A stretch of 64,000 bases of DNA from Pseudomonas sp. RIT-PI-S (GTDB lineage: Bacteria; Pseudomonadota; Gammaproteobacteria; Pseudomonadales; Pseudomonadaceae). The stretch is taken from NCBI RefSeq assembly GCF_025642975.1, contig NZ_JANZKJ010000017.1, positions 1-64,000 of the forward strand, written 5' to 3'. Below are positions 24,501 through 32,469 of the stretch, one piece after another (within the stretch, counting starts at the first letter, position 1; the number at the start of each line of letters is the position of its first letter). Under the pieces are notes generated by a model. That model made no database searches. It was not told the DNA's origin and worked only from the letters and a program-made list of their open reading frames with translations. The position numbers were made by a program, and so were the translations under genes.

Positions 24501-26443
24501 GCGGCATCGATGTGCAGAAAGACAACATCACCGTGATCGGCATCGGCGACATGGCCGGTGACGTGTTCGGCAACGGCATGCTGATGTCGGACAAACTGCA
24601 ACTGGTGGCGGCGTTCAACCACCTGCATATCTTCATCGACCCCAACCCGGATGCCGCCAGCAGCTTTGCCGAGCGCCAGCGCCTGTTCAACCTGCCGCGG
24701 TCGGCGTGGAGCGACTACAACGCTTCGCTGATTTCCGAAGGCGGCGGGATCTTCCTGCGCAGCGCGAAAAGCATCGCCATCAGTGCCCAGATGAAAGCCC
24801 GGTTCGACATCCAGGCGGACCGCCTGACCCCGACCGAACTGCTGCATGCGCTGCTCAAGGCGCCGGTGGACCTGCTGTGGAATGGCGGCATCGGCACCTA
24901 TGTCAAATCCAGCGAGGAAAGCCACGCCGACGTGGGCGACAAGGCCAACGACGCGCTGCGCGTCAACGGCGACGAGTTGCGCTGCAAGGTGGTGGGCGAG
25001 GGCGGCAACCTGGGCATGACCCAGCTGGGCCGGGTGGAGTTCGGCCTCAATGGCGGCGGCGCCAACACCGACTTCATCGACAACGCCGGTGGCGTGGACT
25101 GCTCCGACCATGAAGTGAACATCAAGATCCTCATCAACGAGGCAGTGGCCGCGGGCGACCTTACCGAGAAGCAGCGTAACGAGCTGCTGGGTAGCATGAC
25201 CGACGAGGTCGCGCACCTGGTGCTGGGCAACAACTACAAGCAGACCCAGGCGCTGTCTATCGCCGCCCGCCGCGCCAACGAACGGCTGGCCGAGTACAAG
25301 CGGTTGATGACGGACCTGGAAGGCCGCGGCAAGTTGGATCGCGCCATCGAGTTCCTGCCTAGCGAGGAGCAACTGGCCGAGCGTGCCGCCGCCCGCCAGG
25401 GCCTGACCCGCGCCGAGCTGTGCGTGCTGATCTCCTACAGCAAGATCGACCTCAAGGAGACTCTCCTCAACTCTCGCGTGCCGGACGACGACTACCTCAC
25501 CCGGGACATGGAAACCGCGTTCCCGCCGACGCTGGTGGCCAAGTATGGCCCGGCCATGCGCCGTCATCGCCTCAAGCGCGAAATCGTCAGCACCCAGATC
25601 GCCAACGACCTGGTCAACCACATGGGCATCACCTTCGTGCAGCGCTTGAAGGAGTCCACCGGAATGAGCGCTGCGGACGTCGCCGGAGCCTACGTGGTGG
25701 TGCGCGACATCTTCCATCTGCCGCACTGGTTCCGCCAGATCGAGGCGCTGGACTACCAGGTGCCCGCAGACATCCAGCTGAGCCTGATGGAAGAGCTGAT
25801 GCGCCTGGGCCGCCGCGCCACGCGCTGGTTCCTGCGCAACCGTCGCAACGAGCTGGACGCTGGCCGTGACGTCGCCCACTTCGGCCCGCACATCACCGCG
25901 CTGGGCCTCAAGCTCAACGAGTTGCTGCAAGGCCCGACCCAAAGCCTTTGGGAAACCCGCTACCAGGCCTACATGGACGCGGGCGTGCCGGAGCTGCTGG
26001 CTCGCATGGTTGCCGGGACCACCTACCTGTACAACCTGCTGCCGATCATCGAGGCGTCGGACCTGACCGGCCAGAGCGCGGCGAGCGTGGCCAAGGCGTT
26101 CTTCGCCAGCGGCAGCGCCCTGGACCTGAACTGGTACCTGCAGCAGATCAGCAGCCTGCCGGTGGAAAGCAATTGGCAAGCGTTGGCGCGGGAAGCCTTC
26201 CGCGACGACCTGGACCTGCAGCAGCGGGCGATCACCATCTCCGTGCTGCAGATGCAGGACGCGCCGGAGGACGTGGATGAGCGGGTCAGCGTATGGCTGG
26301 AACAGCATCGCGTGAATGTGGAGCGGTGGCGCGCCATCCTCGACGACCTGCGCGCCGCCAGCGGCACCGATTACGCCATGTATGCCGTGGCTAACCGGGA
26401 ACTGGCGGACCTGGCGTTGAGCGGGAGCAAGCAAAGCGTGTAA
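21584..26443 (+). CDS. gdhB: NAD-specific glutamate dehydrogenase, large 180-kDa class, 1619 aa
   Basis: It deaminates glutamate to 2-oxoglutarate with NAD+, a catabolic route feeding the TCA cycle. At 1619 residues it matches the GDH-180 class (about 1,600). The long N-terminal region of about 700 residues contains ACT-like regulatory sequence. The catalytic core is marked by GNVARGGLRWSDREEDYRTE and KGGFIPRRLP (substrate lysines) and by the nucleotide-binding stretch ITVIGIGDMAGDVFGNGM. A C-terminal extension of several hundred residues completes the class architecture. ATG 21584 follows GGAG. It is transcribed alone and ends at a convergent hairpin. Family knowledge says these enzymes are allosterically controlled by amino acids. 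Confidence 0.96.
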   Translation: MAFFTAASKADFQQQLQAVLAQHVDEHALPQVALFADQFFGIISLDELTQRRLSDLAGCTLSAWRLMQRFEPAQPQVRVYNPDYERHGWQSTHSVVEVLHQDLPFLVDSVRTELNRRGYSIHTLQTAVLSVRRGPSGELLEVLPKNSHGEGVAQESLMYLEINRCATAAGLAGLASALLEVLGEVRATVADFEPMKARVHDMLALVDNSQWPVDGAEKAEVKIFLEWLVDNHFTFLGYEEFEVHEDAQGGHLVYDEQSFLGLPRLLRPGLSAEDLRIEDFALKYLREPVLLSFAKAAQPSRVHRPAYPDYVSIRQIDAEGRVVKECRFMGLYTSAVYGTSVQQIPYVRSKVAEIERRSGFDMRAHLGKELAQVIEVLPRDDLFQTPVDELFSTVMSIVQIQERAKIRVFLRKDPYGRFCYCLAYVPRDVYSTEVRQKIQQVLMDRLKASDCEFWTFFSESVLARVQLILRVDPKNRLEIDPQQLENEVIQACRSWQDDYHALTIENFGEAQGTNLLAEFPKGFPAGYRERFAAHSAVVDMQHLQALTEARPLVMSFYQPLAQGGERQLHCKLYHADVPLALSDVLPILENLGLRVLGEFPYRLRNRNGREFWIHDFAFTYAEGLKLDLQQLNDTLQDAFVHIVNGEAENDAFNRLVLTAGLPWRDVALLRAYARYLKQIRLGFDLGYIAAALNNHTDIARELTRLFKTRFYLARKLTGDDLDDKQQRLEQAILTALDDVQVLNEDRILRRYLDLIKATQRTNFYQPDANGQPKQYFSFKLNPALIPELPKPVPKFEIFVYSPRIEGVHLRFGNVARGGLRWSDREEDYRTEVLGLVKAQQVKNSVIVPLGAKGGFIPRRLPIGGSRDEVQNEAIACYKIFISGLLDITDNLKEGEVVPPANVVRHDNDDPYLVVAADKGTATFSDIANGIALSYGFWLGDAFASGGSAGYDHKGMGITARGAWVGVQRHFRERGIDVQKDNITVIGIGDMAGDVFGNGMLMSDKLQLVAAFNHLHIFIDPNPDAASSFAERQRLFNLPRSAWSDYNASLISEGGGIFLRSAKSIAISAQMKARFDIQADRLTPTELLHALLKAPVDLLWNGGIGTYVKSSEESHADVGDKANDALRVNGDELRCKVVGEGGNLGMTQLGRVEFGLNGGGANTDFIDNAGGVDCSDHEVNIKILINEAVAAGDLTEKQRNELLGSMTDEVAHLVLGNNYKQTQALSIAARRANERLAEYKRLMTDLEGRGKLDRAIEFLPSEEQLAERAAARQGLTRAELCVLISYSKIDLKETLLNSRVPDDDYLTRDMETAFPPTLVAKYGPAMRRHRLKREIVSTQIANDLVNHMGITFVQRLKESTGMSAADVAGAYVVVRDIFHLPHWFRQIEALDYQVPADIQLSLMEELMRLGRRATRWFLRNRRNELDAGRDVAHFGPHITALGLKLNELLQGPTQSLWETRYQAYMDAGVPELLARMVAGTTYLYNLLPIIEASDLTGQSAASVAKAFFASGSALDLNWYLQQISSLPVESNWQALAREAFRDDLDLQQRAITISVLQMQDAPEDVDERVSVWLEQHRVNVERWRAILDDLRAASGTDYAMYAVANRELADLALSGSKQSV

Positions 26444-26518
26444 ACCGTTTGGGGGTCGGGCTTCGCCTGGCCCCCCAGGGTTGAGGCTGGAACTGATGTG
26501 GGCCCGGGCGCCAGCCCG

Positions 26519-26554
26519 GGAACTGGCGCCGGGTTCGCAAGTGGCGCCAGTTCC
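26519..26554. terminator. Bidirectional hairpin between gdhB and the aldo/keto reductase
   Basis: A perfect 12-bp inverted repeat (GGAACTGGCGCC, arms 26519-26530 and 26543-26554) with a 12-base loop lies between convergent genes. There is no U-tract on either strand. It may terminate both transcripts or be a REP-like relic. Confidence 0.45.
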
Positions 26555-26572
26555 TCCTACAGCGGTTGGCCG

Positions 26573-27565
26573 TTAACGATCCACCATCCGCTGGCTCTTT
26601 TCGTCATAGCGATCCCCCACCACTTCGGCGGCCGGTAAAGCCGCCGTAATGGCTTCCAGCGCCGCGCTGTCCAGCTCCAGGCTGACGGCGCCGGCGTTAT
26701 CGGCCAGGTGGGGGATTTTTCTCGCGCCGGGAATGGGCACGATCCAGGGCTTCTGCGCCAGCAGCCAGGCCAGTGCCAATTGAGCCGCCGTGCAGCCGCG
26801 TTCCGCGGCCAAGCCGTTCAAGGCATTCACCAGTTTTGTATTCTGCGCGCGGGCTTCTTCCTGGAAGCGCGGCAGGTTGCGCCGCATATCCTTCTCACCC
26901 AACTCCTCGACTTTCAGCTTGCCCGTCAGAAAGCCGCGCCCCAGCGGGCTGAACGGCACGAAACCAATGCCCAGGGCCTCGCAGGTGGGGAGTATTTCTT
27001 CTTCCACCTCCCGGTACCACAACGAGTATTCCGACTGCAGCGCGCTGATCGGATGCACCGCATGGGCACGCCTGAGCGTTGCCGCCGAGGCTTCGGAGAG
27101 CCCCAGGAAACGTACCTTGCCGGCCTGAACCAGCTCGGCCATGGCGCCGACGGTGTCCTCGATGGGCACGTTCGGGTCCACGCGGTGCTGGTACAGCAGG
27201 TCGATGGTTTCGATGCCCAGGCGCTTGAGGGAGCCCTCCACGGCTTCGCGGATATGCTCGGGCCGGCTATCGACCCCGGTAATGCGCTCACCGCCCACGC
27301 CCTGATCGGAAATCTTGAAGCCAAACTTTGTCGCGATCTGCACTTGGTCGCGGCGGCCTTTGAGCGCTTTGCCCAAAAGCAGTTCGTTATCGAAGGGGCC
27401 ATAGACTTCGGCGGTATCCCAGAAGGTTACGCCCAGGTCCAGCGCCTTGTGCAACGTGGCGATGGACTCAGCCTCCGGCGCCCCGCCATAGGCGAAGCTC
27501 ATGCCCATGCAGCCCAGGCCGATGGCCGAGACATCGAAGCCCTGACCCAATGTGCGGGTTTTCAT
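26573..27565 (-). CDS. Aldo/keto reductase (AKR13-like), 330 aa
   Basis: NAD(P)H-dependent TIM-barrel oxidoreductase with the full catalytic tetrad: D50 and Y55 (FWDTAEVYGP), K80 (ATKFGF) and H127 (YQHRVD). The start MKTRTLGQGFDVSAIGLGCMGMSF is the standard family N-terminus. AAGGAA precedes ATG 27565, so the longer open frame upstream, which crosses the acnB terminator, is not coding. It reduces an aldehyde or ketone; the substrate is unknown. It is separated from acnB by a strong terminator and so is probably expressed independently. Confidence 0.9.
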   Translation of the reverse strand: MKTRTLGQGFDVSAIGLGCMGMSFAYGGAPEAESIATLHKALDLGVTFWDTAEVYGPFDNELLLGKALKGRRDQVQIATKFGFKISDQGVGGERITGVDSRPEHIREAVEGSLKRLGIETIDLLYQHRVDPNVPIEDTVGAMAELVQAGKVRFLGLSEASAATLRRAHAVHPISALQSEYSLWYREVEEEILPTCEALGIGFVPFSPLGRGFLTGKLKVEELGEKDMRRNLPRFQEEARAQNTKLVNALNGLAAERGCTAAQLALAWLLAQKPWIVPIPGARKIPHLADNAGAVSLELDSAALEAITAALPAAEVVGDRYDEKSQRMVDR

Positions 27566-27636
27566 TGTGCGTTCCTTATCGGTTGGTCGTTCATCATGCA
27601 AGAGCGGGCGAAGCCCGCGAACAATAAGCGAAGCAT

Positions 27637-27664
27637 AAAAAAACCCGCCACGAGGGCGGGTTTT
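27637..27664 (-). terminator. Rho-independent terminator of acnB
   Basis: On the minus strand the stem AAAACCCGCC pairs with GGCGGGTTTT around the 5-base loop CTCGT, and the 3' arm continues into seven T residues. It lies 35 bp after the acnB stop codon and before the aldo/keto reductase start. Confidence 0.88.
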
Positions 27665-27698
27665 CCTGCGGCTTGAAACCTGCCGCTTACAGCTACCC

Positions 27699-30308
27699 TT
27701 ACGCCTGAACCACCGGGATCTTGGCCTTTTCCGCGGCATCGCGGAAGTCGGCGATCTGGTCGAAGCTCAGGTAGCGGTAAACGTCGGCCGCCATGCTGTC
27801 GATGTTTTGCGCGTACTGCATGTACTCCTCGACCGTTGGCAGCTTGCCGATGATCGACGCCACTGCCGCCAGTTCCGCGGAAGCCAGGTACACGTTGGCA
27901 CCGTCGCCCAAGCGGTTGGGGAAGTTACGGGTGGAGGTGGACACCACGGTGGAGTTGGCAGCCACGCGAGCCTGGTTACCCATGCACAGCGAGCAGCCTG
28001 GCATCTCCATGCGTGCGCCGGCCTTGCCGTAGATGCCGTAGTAGCCTTCCTCGGTGAGCTGGTGCGCGTCCATCTTGGTCGGCGGGGACAGCCACAGGCG
28101 AGTCGGGATGGCGCCCTTGACCTTGTCCAGCAGCTTGCCGGCGGCGCGGAAGTGGCCGATGTTGGTCATGCACGAGCCGATGAACACTTCGTCGATCTTC
28201 TCGCCCGCCACGGTGGACAGCAGGCGGGCGTCGTCCGGGTCGTTCGGTGCGCAGAGCACGGGCTCTTTCACTTCGGCCAGGTCGATCTCGATCACTTCGG
28301 CGTATTCGGCGTCGGCGTCGGCAGCCAGCAGCACCGGGTTGGCCAGCCAGGCTTCCATCGCCTGGGCACGGCGCTCGAGGGTGCGAGCGTCACCGTAGCC
28401 TTCGCTGATCATCCAGCGCAGCAGGGTGATGTTGGATTTGAGGTACTCGGCGATGGCCGCTTCCGGCAGCTTGATGGTGCAACCGGCGGCGGAGCGCTCG
28501 GCCGAAGCGTCGGACAGCTCGAAGGCTTGTTCGACGGTCAGCTCGTTGAGGCCTTCGATTTCCAGGATGCGGCCAGAGAAGATGTTCTTCTTGCCCTTCT
28601 TCTCGACGGTCAGCAGGCCCTTCTGGATGGCGTGGTAAGGGATCGCATGGACCAGGTCGCGCAGGGTGATGCCCGGTTGCATCTTGCCCTTGAAGCGCAC
28701 CAGCACCGATTCCGGCATGTCCAGCGGCATCACGCCGGTAGCGGCGGCGAAGGCGACCAGGCCGGAACCGGCCGGGAAGGAAATGCCGATCGGGAAGCGG
28801 GTGTGCGAGTCACCGCCGGTGCCGACGGTGTCCGGCAGCAGCATGCGGTTCAGCCAGCTGTGGATGATGCCGTCGCCCGGGCGCAGGGACACGCCGCCAC
28901 GGGTGCGGATGAAGTCTGGCAGGGTGTGGTGGGTGGTGACGTCGATCGGCTTCGGATACGCCGCGGTGTGGCAGAACGACTGCATGACCAGGTCTGCCGA
29001 GAAGCCCAGGCAGGCAAGGTCTTTGAGCTCGTCGCGGGTCATCGGGCCGGTGGTGTCCTGGGAACCGACGGTGGTCATCTTCGGTTCGCAGTAGGTGCCA
29101 GGGCGTACGCCCTTGCCTTCGCCCAGGCCACAGGCCTTGCCGACCATCTTCTGCGCCAGGGTGAAGCCCTTGCCGGTGTCGACCGGAGCCTCTGGCAGCT
29201 TGAACAGGTTGGCCGCGGGCAGGCCCAGCTCGGCGCGCGCTTTGTCGGTCAGGCCACGGCCGACGATCAGCGGAATACGGCCGCCGGCGCGGACTTCATC
29301 CAGCAGCACCGGGGTTTTCAATTCGAAGGTCGCCAGCACTTCATCGCTGCCGTGCTTGCACACCTTGCCAGCGTGCGGGTACACGTCGATCACGTCGCCC
29401 ATGTTCAGGTTCGACACGTCGAACTCGATCGGCAGGGCGCCGGCATCTTCCATGGTGTTGTAGAAGATCGGGGCGATTTTGGTGCCGAAGCAGAAGCCAC
29501 CGGCGCGCTTGTTCGGCACGTAGGGGATGTCGTCGCCGAAGAACCACAGCACCGAGTTGGTGGCGGACTTGCGCGAGGAACCGGTACCGACCACGTCGCC
29601 GACGTAGGCGACCGGGAAGCCCTTGGCCTTCACTTCTTCGATCTGCTTGAGCGGGCCGATGGCGCCTTGCTGCTCGGGCACGATGCCGTCGCGGGCCATT
29701 TTCAGCATAGCCAGGGCGTGCAGCGGGATGTCAGGGCGGGACCAGGCATCCGGAGCAGGGGAGAGGTCGTCGGTGTTGGTTTCGCCCGGCACCTTGAATA
29801 CGGTCAGGGTGTACTTGTCGGCGATCGCGGGCTTGTTGGTGAACCACTCGCCATCGGCCCAGGATTGCAGCACGGCCTTGGCGTGCACATTGCCGGCCTT
29901 GGCTTTTTCAGCCACGTCGTGGAAGGCGTCGAACATCAGCAGGGTGTGCTTGAGCTGCGCGGCGGCTACAGGAGCCAGCTCGGCGCTGTCCAGCAGGTCT
30001 ACCAGGGTGTGGATGTTGTAGCCGCCCTGCATGGTGCCCAGCAGTTCGGTAGCGCGCTTCTTGTCGATCAGCGGCGAGGTGGCTTCGCCTTTCGCCAGCG
30101 CGGACAGGAAGCCGGCCTTGACGTAGGCGGCTTCGTCCACCCCTGGCGGAACGCGATTGGTGATCAGGTCGACGAGGAAGGCTTCTTCGCCTGCGGGCGG
30201 GTTCTTCAGCAGCTCGACCAGGCCTGCGGTTTGTTCGGCGTTCAGCGGCTGGGGCACGATACCCTGGGCGGCACGCTCTTGGGAGTGTTTGCGGTAGGCT
30301 TCAAGCAC
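27699..30308 (-). CDS. acnB: Bifunctional aconitate hydratase 2 / 2-methylisocitrate dehydratase, 869 aa
   Basis: TCA-cycle aconitase interconverting citrate and isocitrate. The B-type order is visible: an N-terminal HEAT-like region (AYRKHSQERAAQGIVPQPL), a swivel domain, then the catalytic domains with [4Fe-4S] cysteines in FIGSCMTNIGHFRAAG and GCSLCMGNQARV. The start is taken as GTG 30308 (reading M-L-E-A-Y-R-K-H), which has GAGGG 8 bases upstream and gives the family length. The in-frame ATG 15 bases further upstream overlaps that ribosome site. A strong terminator follows. AcnB also dehydrates 2-methylisocitrate in relatives and can bind RNA when it loses its cluster (established knowledge). 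Confidence 0.97.
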   Translation of the reverse strand: MLEAYRKHSQERAAQGIVPQPLNAEQTAGLVELLKNPPAGEEAFLVDLITNRVPPGVDEAAYVKAGFLSALAKGEATSPLIDKKRATELLGTMQGGYNIHTLVDLLDSAELAPVAAAQLKHTLLMFDAFHDVAEKAKAGNVHAKAVLQSWADGEWFTNKPAIADKYTLTVFKVPGETNTDDLSPAPDAWSRPDIPLHALAMLKMARDGIVPEQQGAIGPLKQIEEVKAKGFPVAYVGDVVGTGSSRKSATNSVLWFFGDDIPYVPNKRAGGFCFGTKIAPIFYNTMEDAGALPIEFDVSNLNMGDVIDVYPHAGKVCKHGSDEVLATFELKTPVLLDEVRAGGRIPLIVGRGLTDKARAELGLPAANLFKLPEAPVDTGKGFTLAQKMVGKACGLGEGKGVRPGTYCEPKMTTVGSQDTTGPMTRDELKDLACLGFSADLVMQSFCHTAAYPKPIDVTTHHTLPDFIRTRGGVSLRPGDGIIHSWLNRMLLPDTVGTGGDSHTRFPIGISFPAGSGLVAFAAATGVMPLDMPESVLVRFKGKMQPGITLRDLVHAIPYHAIQKGLLTVEKKGKKNIFSGRILEIEGLNELTVEQAFELSDASAERSAAGCTIKLPEAAIAEYLKSNITLLRWMISEGYGDARTLERRAQAMEAWLANPVLLAADADAEYAEVIEIDLAEVKEPVLCAPNDPDDARLLSTVAGEKIDEVFIGSCMTNIGHFRAAGKLLDKVKGAIPTRLWLSPPTKMDAHQLTEEGYYGIYGKAGARMEMPGCSLCMGNQARVAANSTVVSTSTRNFPNRLGDGANVYLASAELAAVASIIGKLPTVEEYMQYAQNIDSMAADVYRYLSFDQIADFRDAAEKAKIPVVQA

Positions 30309-30698
30309 AGTTATTACCCTCATCAGTGGTCCCGCGGGGGACGCTTATCCAGCGGCGCTCTCGCACGCCGACGCCGTGCGGCTTCATGAGCCGTCTGGCC
30401 GGAGTGACGATGAGTGCCAGGCAGAAGCTGCTTTCAAAGTTTTACGCCGGCAGAATGCTGAGCTGATGAGGGCAGGCACGGTAGAGGGGGACCGTGCCAC
30501 TGCATTCTGACGGATCGACTGTGCTCGTGACGCTTTGAAAACAGCTTCCAATTGGACATTGGTGCCTTCAAGCAGGCTGGGTGATTCTACGGCAAAATTT
30601 CCCGGAAGGTAAGTTGCCCATTCAGCCTGTGGGGGTGAAAGCACTACGACTAAGGGCTAAGATAGGCGGCCCGCCGCTTCGCCGATGTGCCTGTGACC
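30309..30698. other. Divergent upstream region of acnB and the DUF1289 gene
   Basis: About 390 bp, noticeably richer in A and T than its neighbours near 30420-30610, as expected for a promoter region of a highly expressed gene. I could not pick a confident -35/-10 pair on either strand and see no repeat or small RNA signature. A short frame of 86 codons on the minus strand lacks support. Confidence 0.45.
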
Positions 30699-31166
30699 AT
30701 GCCCAAGTCGACTATCAAAACCCCCTGCGTTGGCCTCTGCTCCACGGTTTACGGGGACCTGGTGTGCCGTGGCTGCAAGCGTTTCCACCATGAAGTGATC
30801 CACTGGAACAGCTACGACGACGAGCAGAAGCGAGCGGTCTGGCTGCGCCTGGAGCAGCTGCTGGGGCAGGTGATGGAAGCCAAGCTCGAAGTGTTCGACC
30901 CCGGTCGCCTGCGCCTGCAACTGGAGCAGCGGCAGGTGCGCTTCCAGCCGCAGCAGTCCGAATACTGCTGGGCCTATCAGTTGATCGCCCGTGGCGCCCG
31001 GGTGATCAACCACCTGGACGCCTACGGCATCGTGCTGCTGCCGGAGTTCCGCGACTGGGACCTGCCCGCCCTGCGCGACGCCATCGACCGCGAATTCTTT
31101 CTTCTTTCCGAAGCTCACTACCAGCGCTACATCGCCCCGGCGTTTTTGCGTGAGGCGTTGGGGTAA
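30699..31166 (+). CDS. DUF1289 domain protein, 155 aa
   Basis: The N-terminal DUF1289 cysteine motif reads TPCVGLCSTVYGDLVCRGCKR (four Cys within residues 6-25), a likely small metal-binding module. About 110 residues without a recognised domain follow, including WAYQLIARGARVINHLDAYG. ATG 30699 is in frame with a GTG 12 bases upstream; the ATG is preferred but neither has a strong ribosome site. It is cytoplasmic. It lies 53 bp upstream of miaE in the same direction, an arrangement I recall in Pseudomonas, so a link to tRNA modification is possible but is inference. Confidence 0.85.
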   Translation: MPKSTIKTPCVGLCSTVYGDLVCRGCKRFHHEVIHWNSYDDEQKRAVWLRLEQLLGQVMEAKLEVFDPGRLRLQLEQRQVRFQPQQSEYCWAYQLIARGARVINHLDAYGIVLLPEFRDWDLPALRDAIDREFFLLSEAHYQRYIAPAFLREALG

Positions 31167-31219
31167 CCCGGCGCCCACGTCCGGTATACTCGCCCACCCT
31201 TTTTTTCACGAGACGGCGC

Positions 31220-31819
31220 ATGCTGCCTGACATCCACGATTTCCTTGGCTGCCGCACGCCCCAGGCCTGGGTAACCGCCGCCCTGGCGGACCAGGAAACC
31301 CTGCTGATCGACCACAAGAATTGTGAGTTCAAGGCCGCGTCCACCGCGCTGAGCCTGATCGCCAAGTACAACACCCATATCGACCTGATCCACATGATGT
31401 CGCGCCTGGCTCGTGAGGAGCTGGTGCACCACGAGCAGGTATTGCGCTGGATGAAAAAGCGTGGCGTGCCGCTGCGGCCAGTGAATGCTGGGCGCTACGC
31501 CTCGGGGCTGCGCAAGCTGGTGCGGGCCCATGAGCCGGTGAAGCTGGTGGATACCCTGGTGGTAGGTGCCTTCATCGAAGCGCGCAGCTGCGAGCGCTTC
31601 GAGGCGCTGGCACCGCACCTGGACGCCGACCTGGGCGGCTTCTATCACGGCCTGCTCAAAAGCGAGGCCCGGCACTTCCAGGGTTACCTGAAGCTGGCCT
31701 ATCAATACGGCGAGGCCGCGGATATCGAGCGGACCATCGCGAAGGTCAGGGAGGCAGAAGTGGCCTTGATCGAAAGCCCTGACGTGGAACTGCGCTTCCA
31801 TAGCGGCGTGCCTGCCTGA
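31220..31819 (+). CDS. miaE: tRNA-(ms2io6A37)-hydroxylase, 199 aa
   Basis: Non-haem diiron monooxygenase that hydroxylates the isopentenyl group of 2-methylthio-N6-isopentenyl-adenosine 37 in tRNA. The ferritin-like ligand set is complete: E36 (NCEFKA), E67 and H70 (REELVH), E119 (FIEARS), E148 and H151 (SEARH). At 199 residues it matches the long-type MiaE of Pseudomonas. The start MLPDIHDFLGC is family-like. It follows the DUF1289 gene closely and is probably co-transcribed with it. Confidence 0.94.
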   Translation: MLPDIHDFLGCRTPQAWVTAALADQETLLIDHKNCEFKAASTALSLIAKYNTHIDLIHMMSRLAREELVHHEQVLRWMKKRGVPLRPVNAGRYASGLRKLVRAHEPVKLVDTLVVGAFIEARSCERFEALAPHLDADLGGFYHGLLKSEARHFQGYLKLAYQYGEAADIERTIAKVREAEVALIESPDVELRFHSGVPA

Positions 31820-31923
31820 GCCCGAGGGCCCTTTCGCGAGCTGAGCCCCGCGCCTGAACAGGTCGCGGGTTCGCTTGCCATCGCCCGACCCTACATTGCC
31901 CCTAAAGCATGTCTCGAGCGGTG

Positions 31924-31982
31924 ACTGCCTTGACATTAGCTGCCTAGGCAGTAATATTTGGCAACATTCTCTGCCTGAGCAG
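31924..31982 (+). promoter_or_regulatory. Promoter with embedded MarR-type operator for the efflux operon
   Basis: A consensus -35 TTGACA (31930-31935) and a -10-like TAATAT (31952-31957, 4 of 6) are 16 bp apart. The spacer holds a perfect 12-bp palindrome CTGCCTAGGCAG (31940-31951). A second, imperfect copy CTGCCTGAGCAG lies at 31971-31982, and a half-site CTGCCT at 31924. A dimeric repressor on the first site would block RNA polymerase directly, which fits autorepression by the MarR protein encoded 14 bp after the second site. Confidence 0.7.
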
Positions 31983-31995
31983 CTATTGTCCTGCT

Positions 31996-32469
31996 ATGAG
32001 TCATTTCACCCCGGATAACTTCTACGACAGCCAGATCGGCATGTTGCTGGGTCGCGCCAACAGCCTGAAGGACCGCATCCTCGATCAACACCTCGAGGTC
32101 CACGGTGTGACTTCAGCGCAGTTCAAGGTGTTGATCATCGTCGCCGAATGGGGCTTGGACAGCCCGGGCGACCTGTGCCGGCACCTGTCGCTGGATAGCG
32201 GTTCGATGACCCGCATGCTCGACCGCCTGGAGCAGAAGCAGCTGATCCGCCGAGCCCGCAGCGAAGAGGACCGCCGGCAGATTCGCATCGCGCTCACCGC
32301 CGAGGGCCAGCAACTGGCGGCGCGGCTGCCGCACATCGGCGCGCAGGCGATGAACCAGCTCGCCGGGGCGCTCGAAGCGGCTGAACTGGCGGAGCTGGAA
32401 CGCTTGCTCAAAAAAATTCTGATCGATGCCGGCGACCCTGTGGCTTGCTGGCGCATGGGTAAAAAATGA
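31996..32469 (+). CDS. MarR-family transcriptional repressor, 157 aa
   Basis: A winged helix-turn-helix spans about residues 38-105 (TSAQFKVLIIVAEWGLDSPGDL, the recognition helix region SLDSGSMTRMLDRLEQKQLI, and a wing with RSEEDRRQIRIALT). Its ATGA junction overlaps the efflux lipoprotein gene, so regulator and pump are in one operon. This is the EmrR/MprA-like layout in which a phenolic or lipophilic ligand releases repression (established for relatives, inferred here). Two palindromes stand in its own promoter. The ribosome site is weak, which may keep repressor levels low. Confidence 0.9.
   Translation: MSHFTPDNFYDSQIGMLLGRANSLKDRILDQHLEVHGVTSAQFKVLIIVAEWGLDSPGDLCRHLSLDSGSMTRMLDRLEQKQLIRRARSEEDRRQIRIALTAEGQQLAARLPHIGAQAMNQLAGALEAAELAELERLLKKILIDAGDPVACWRMGKK

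Noticed and set aside
21740..26434. A 1564-codon open frame antisense to gdhB
   Set aside because: High-GC third-position bias creates long mirror frames; the translation is low-complexity (His/Gln/Val rich) with no family features, while gdhB on the other strand is unmistakable.
27807..30389. An 860-codon plus-strand frame over acnB
   Set aside because: Exact shadow of acnB, with Gly/His/Gln-rich text and no motif.
30384..30644. An 86-codon frame as a possible acnB leader peptide
   Set aside because: No convincing ribosome site or amino-acid bias suggesting attenuation.
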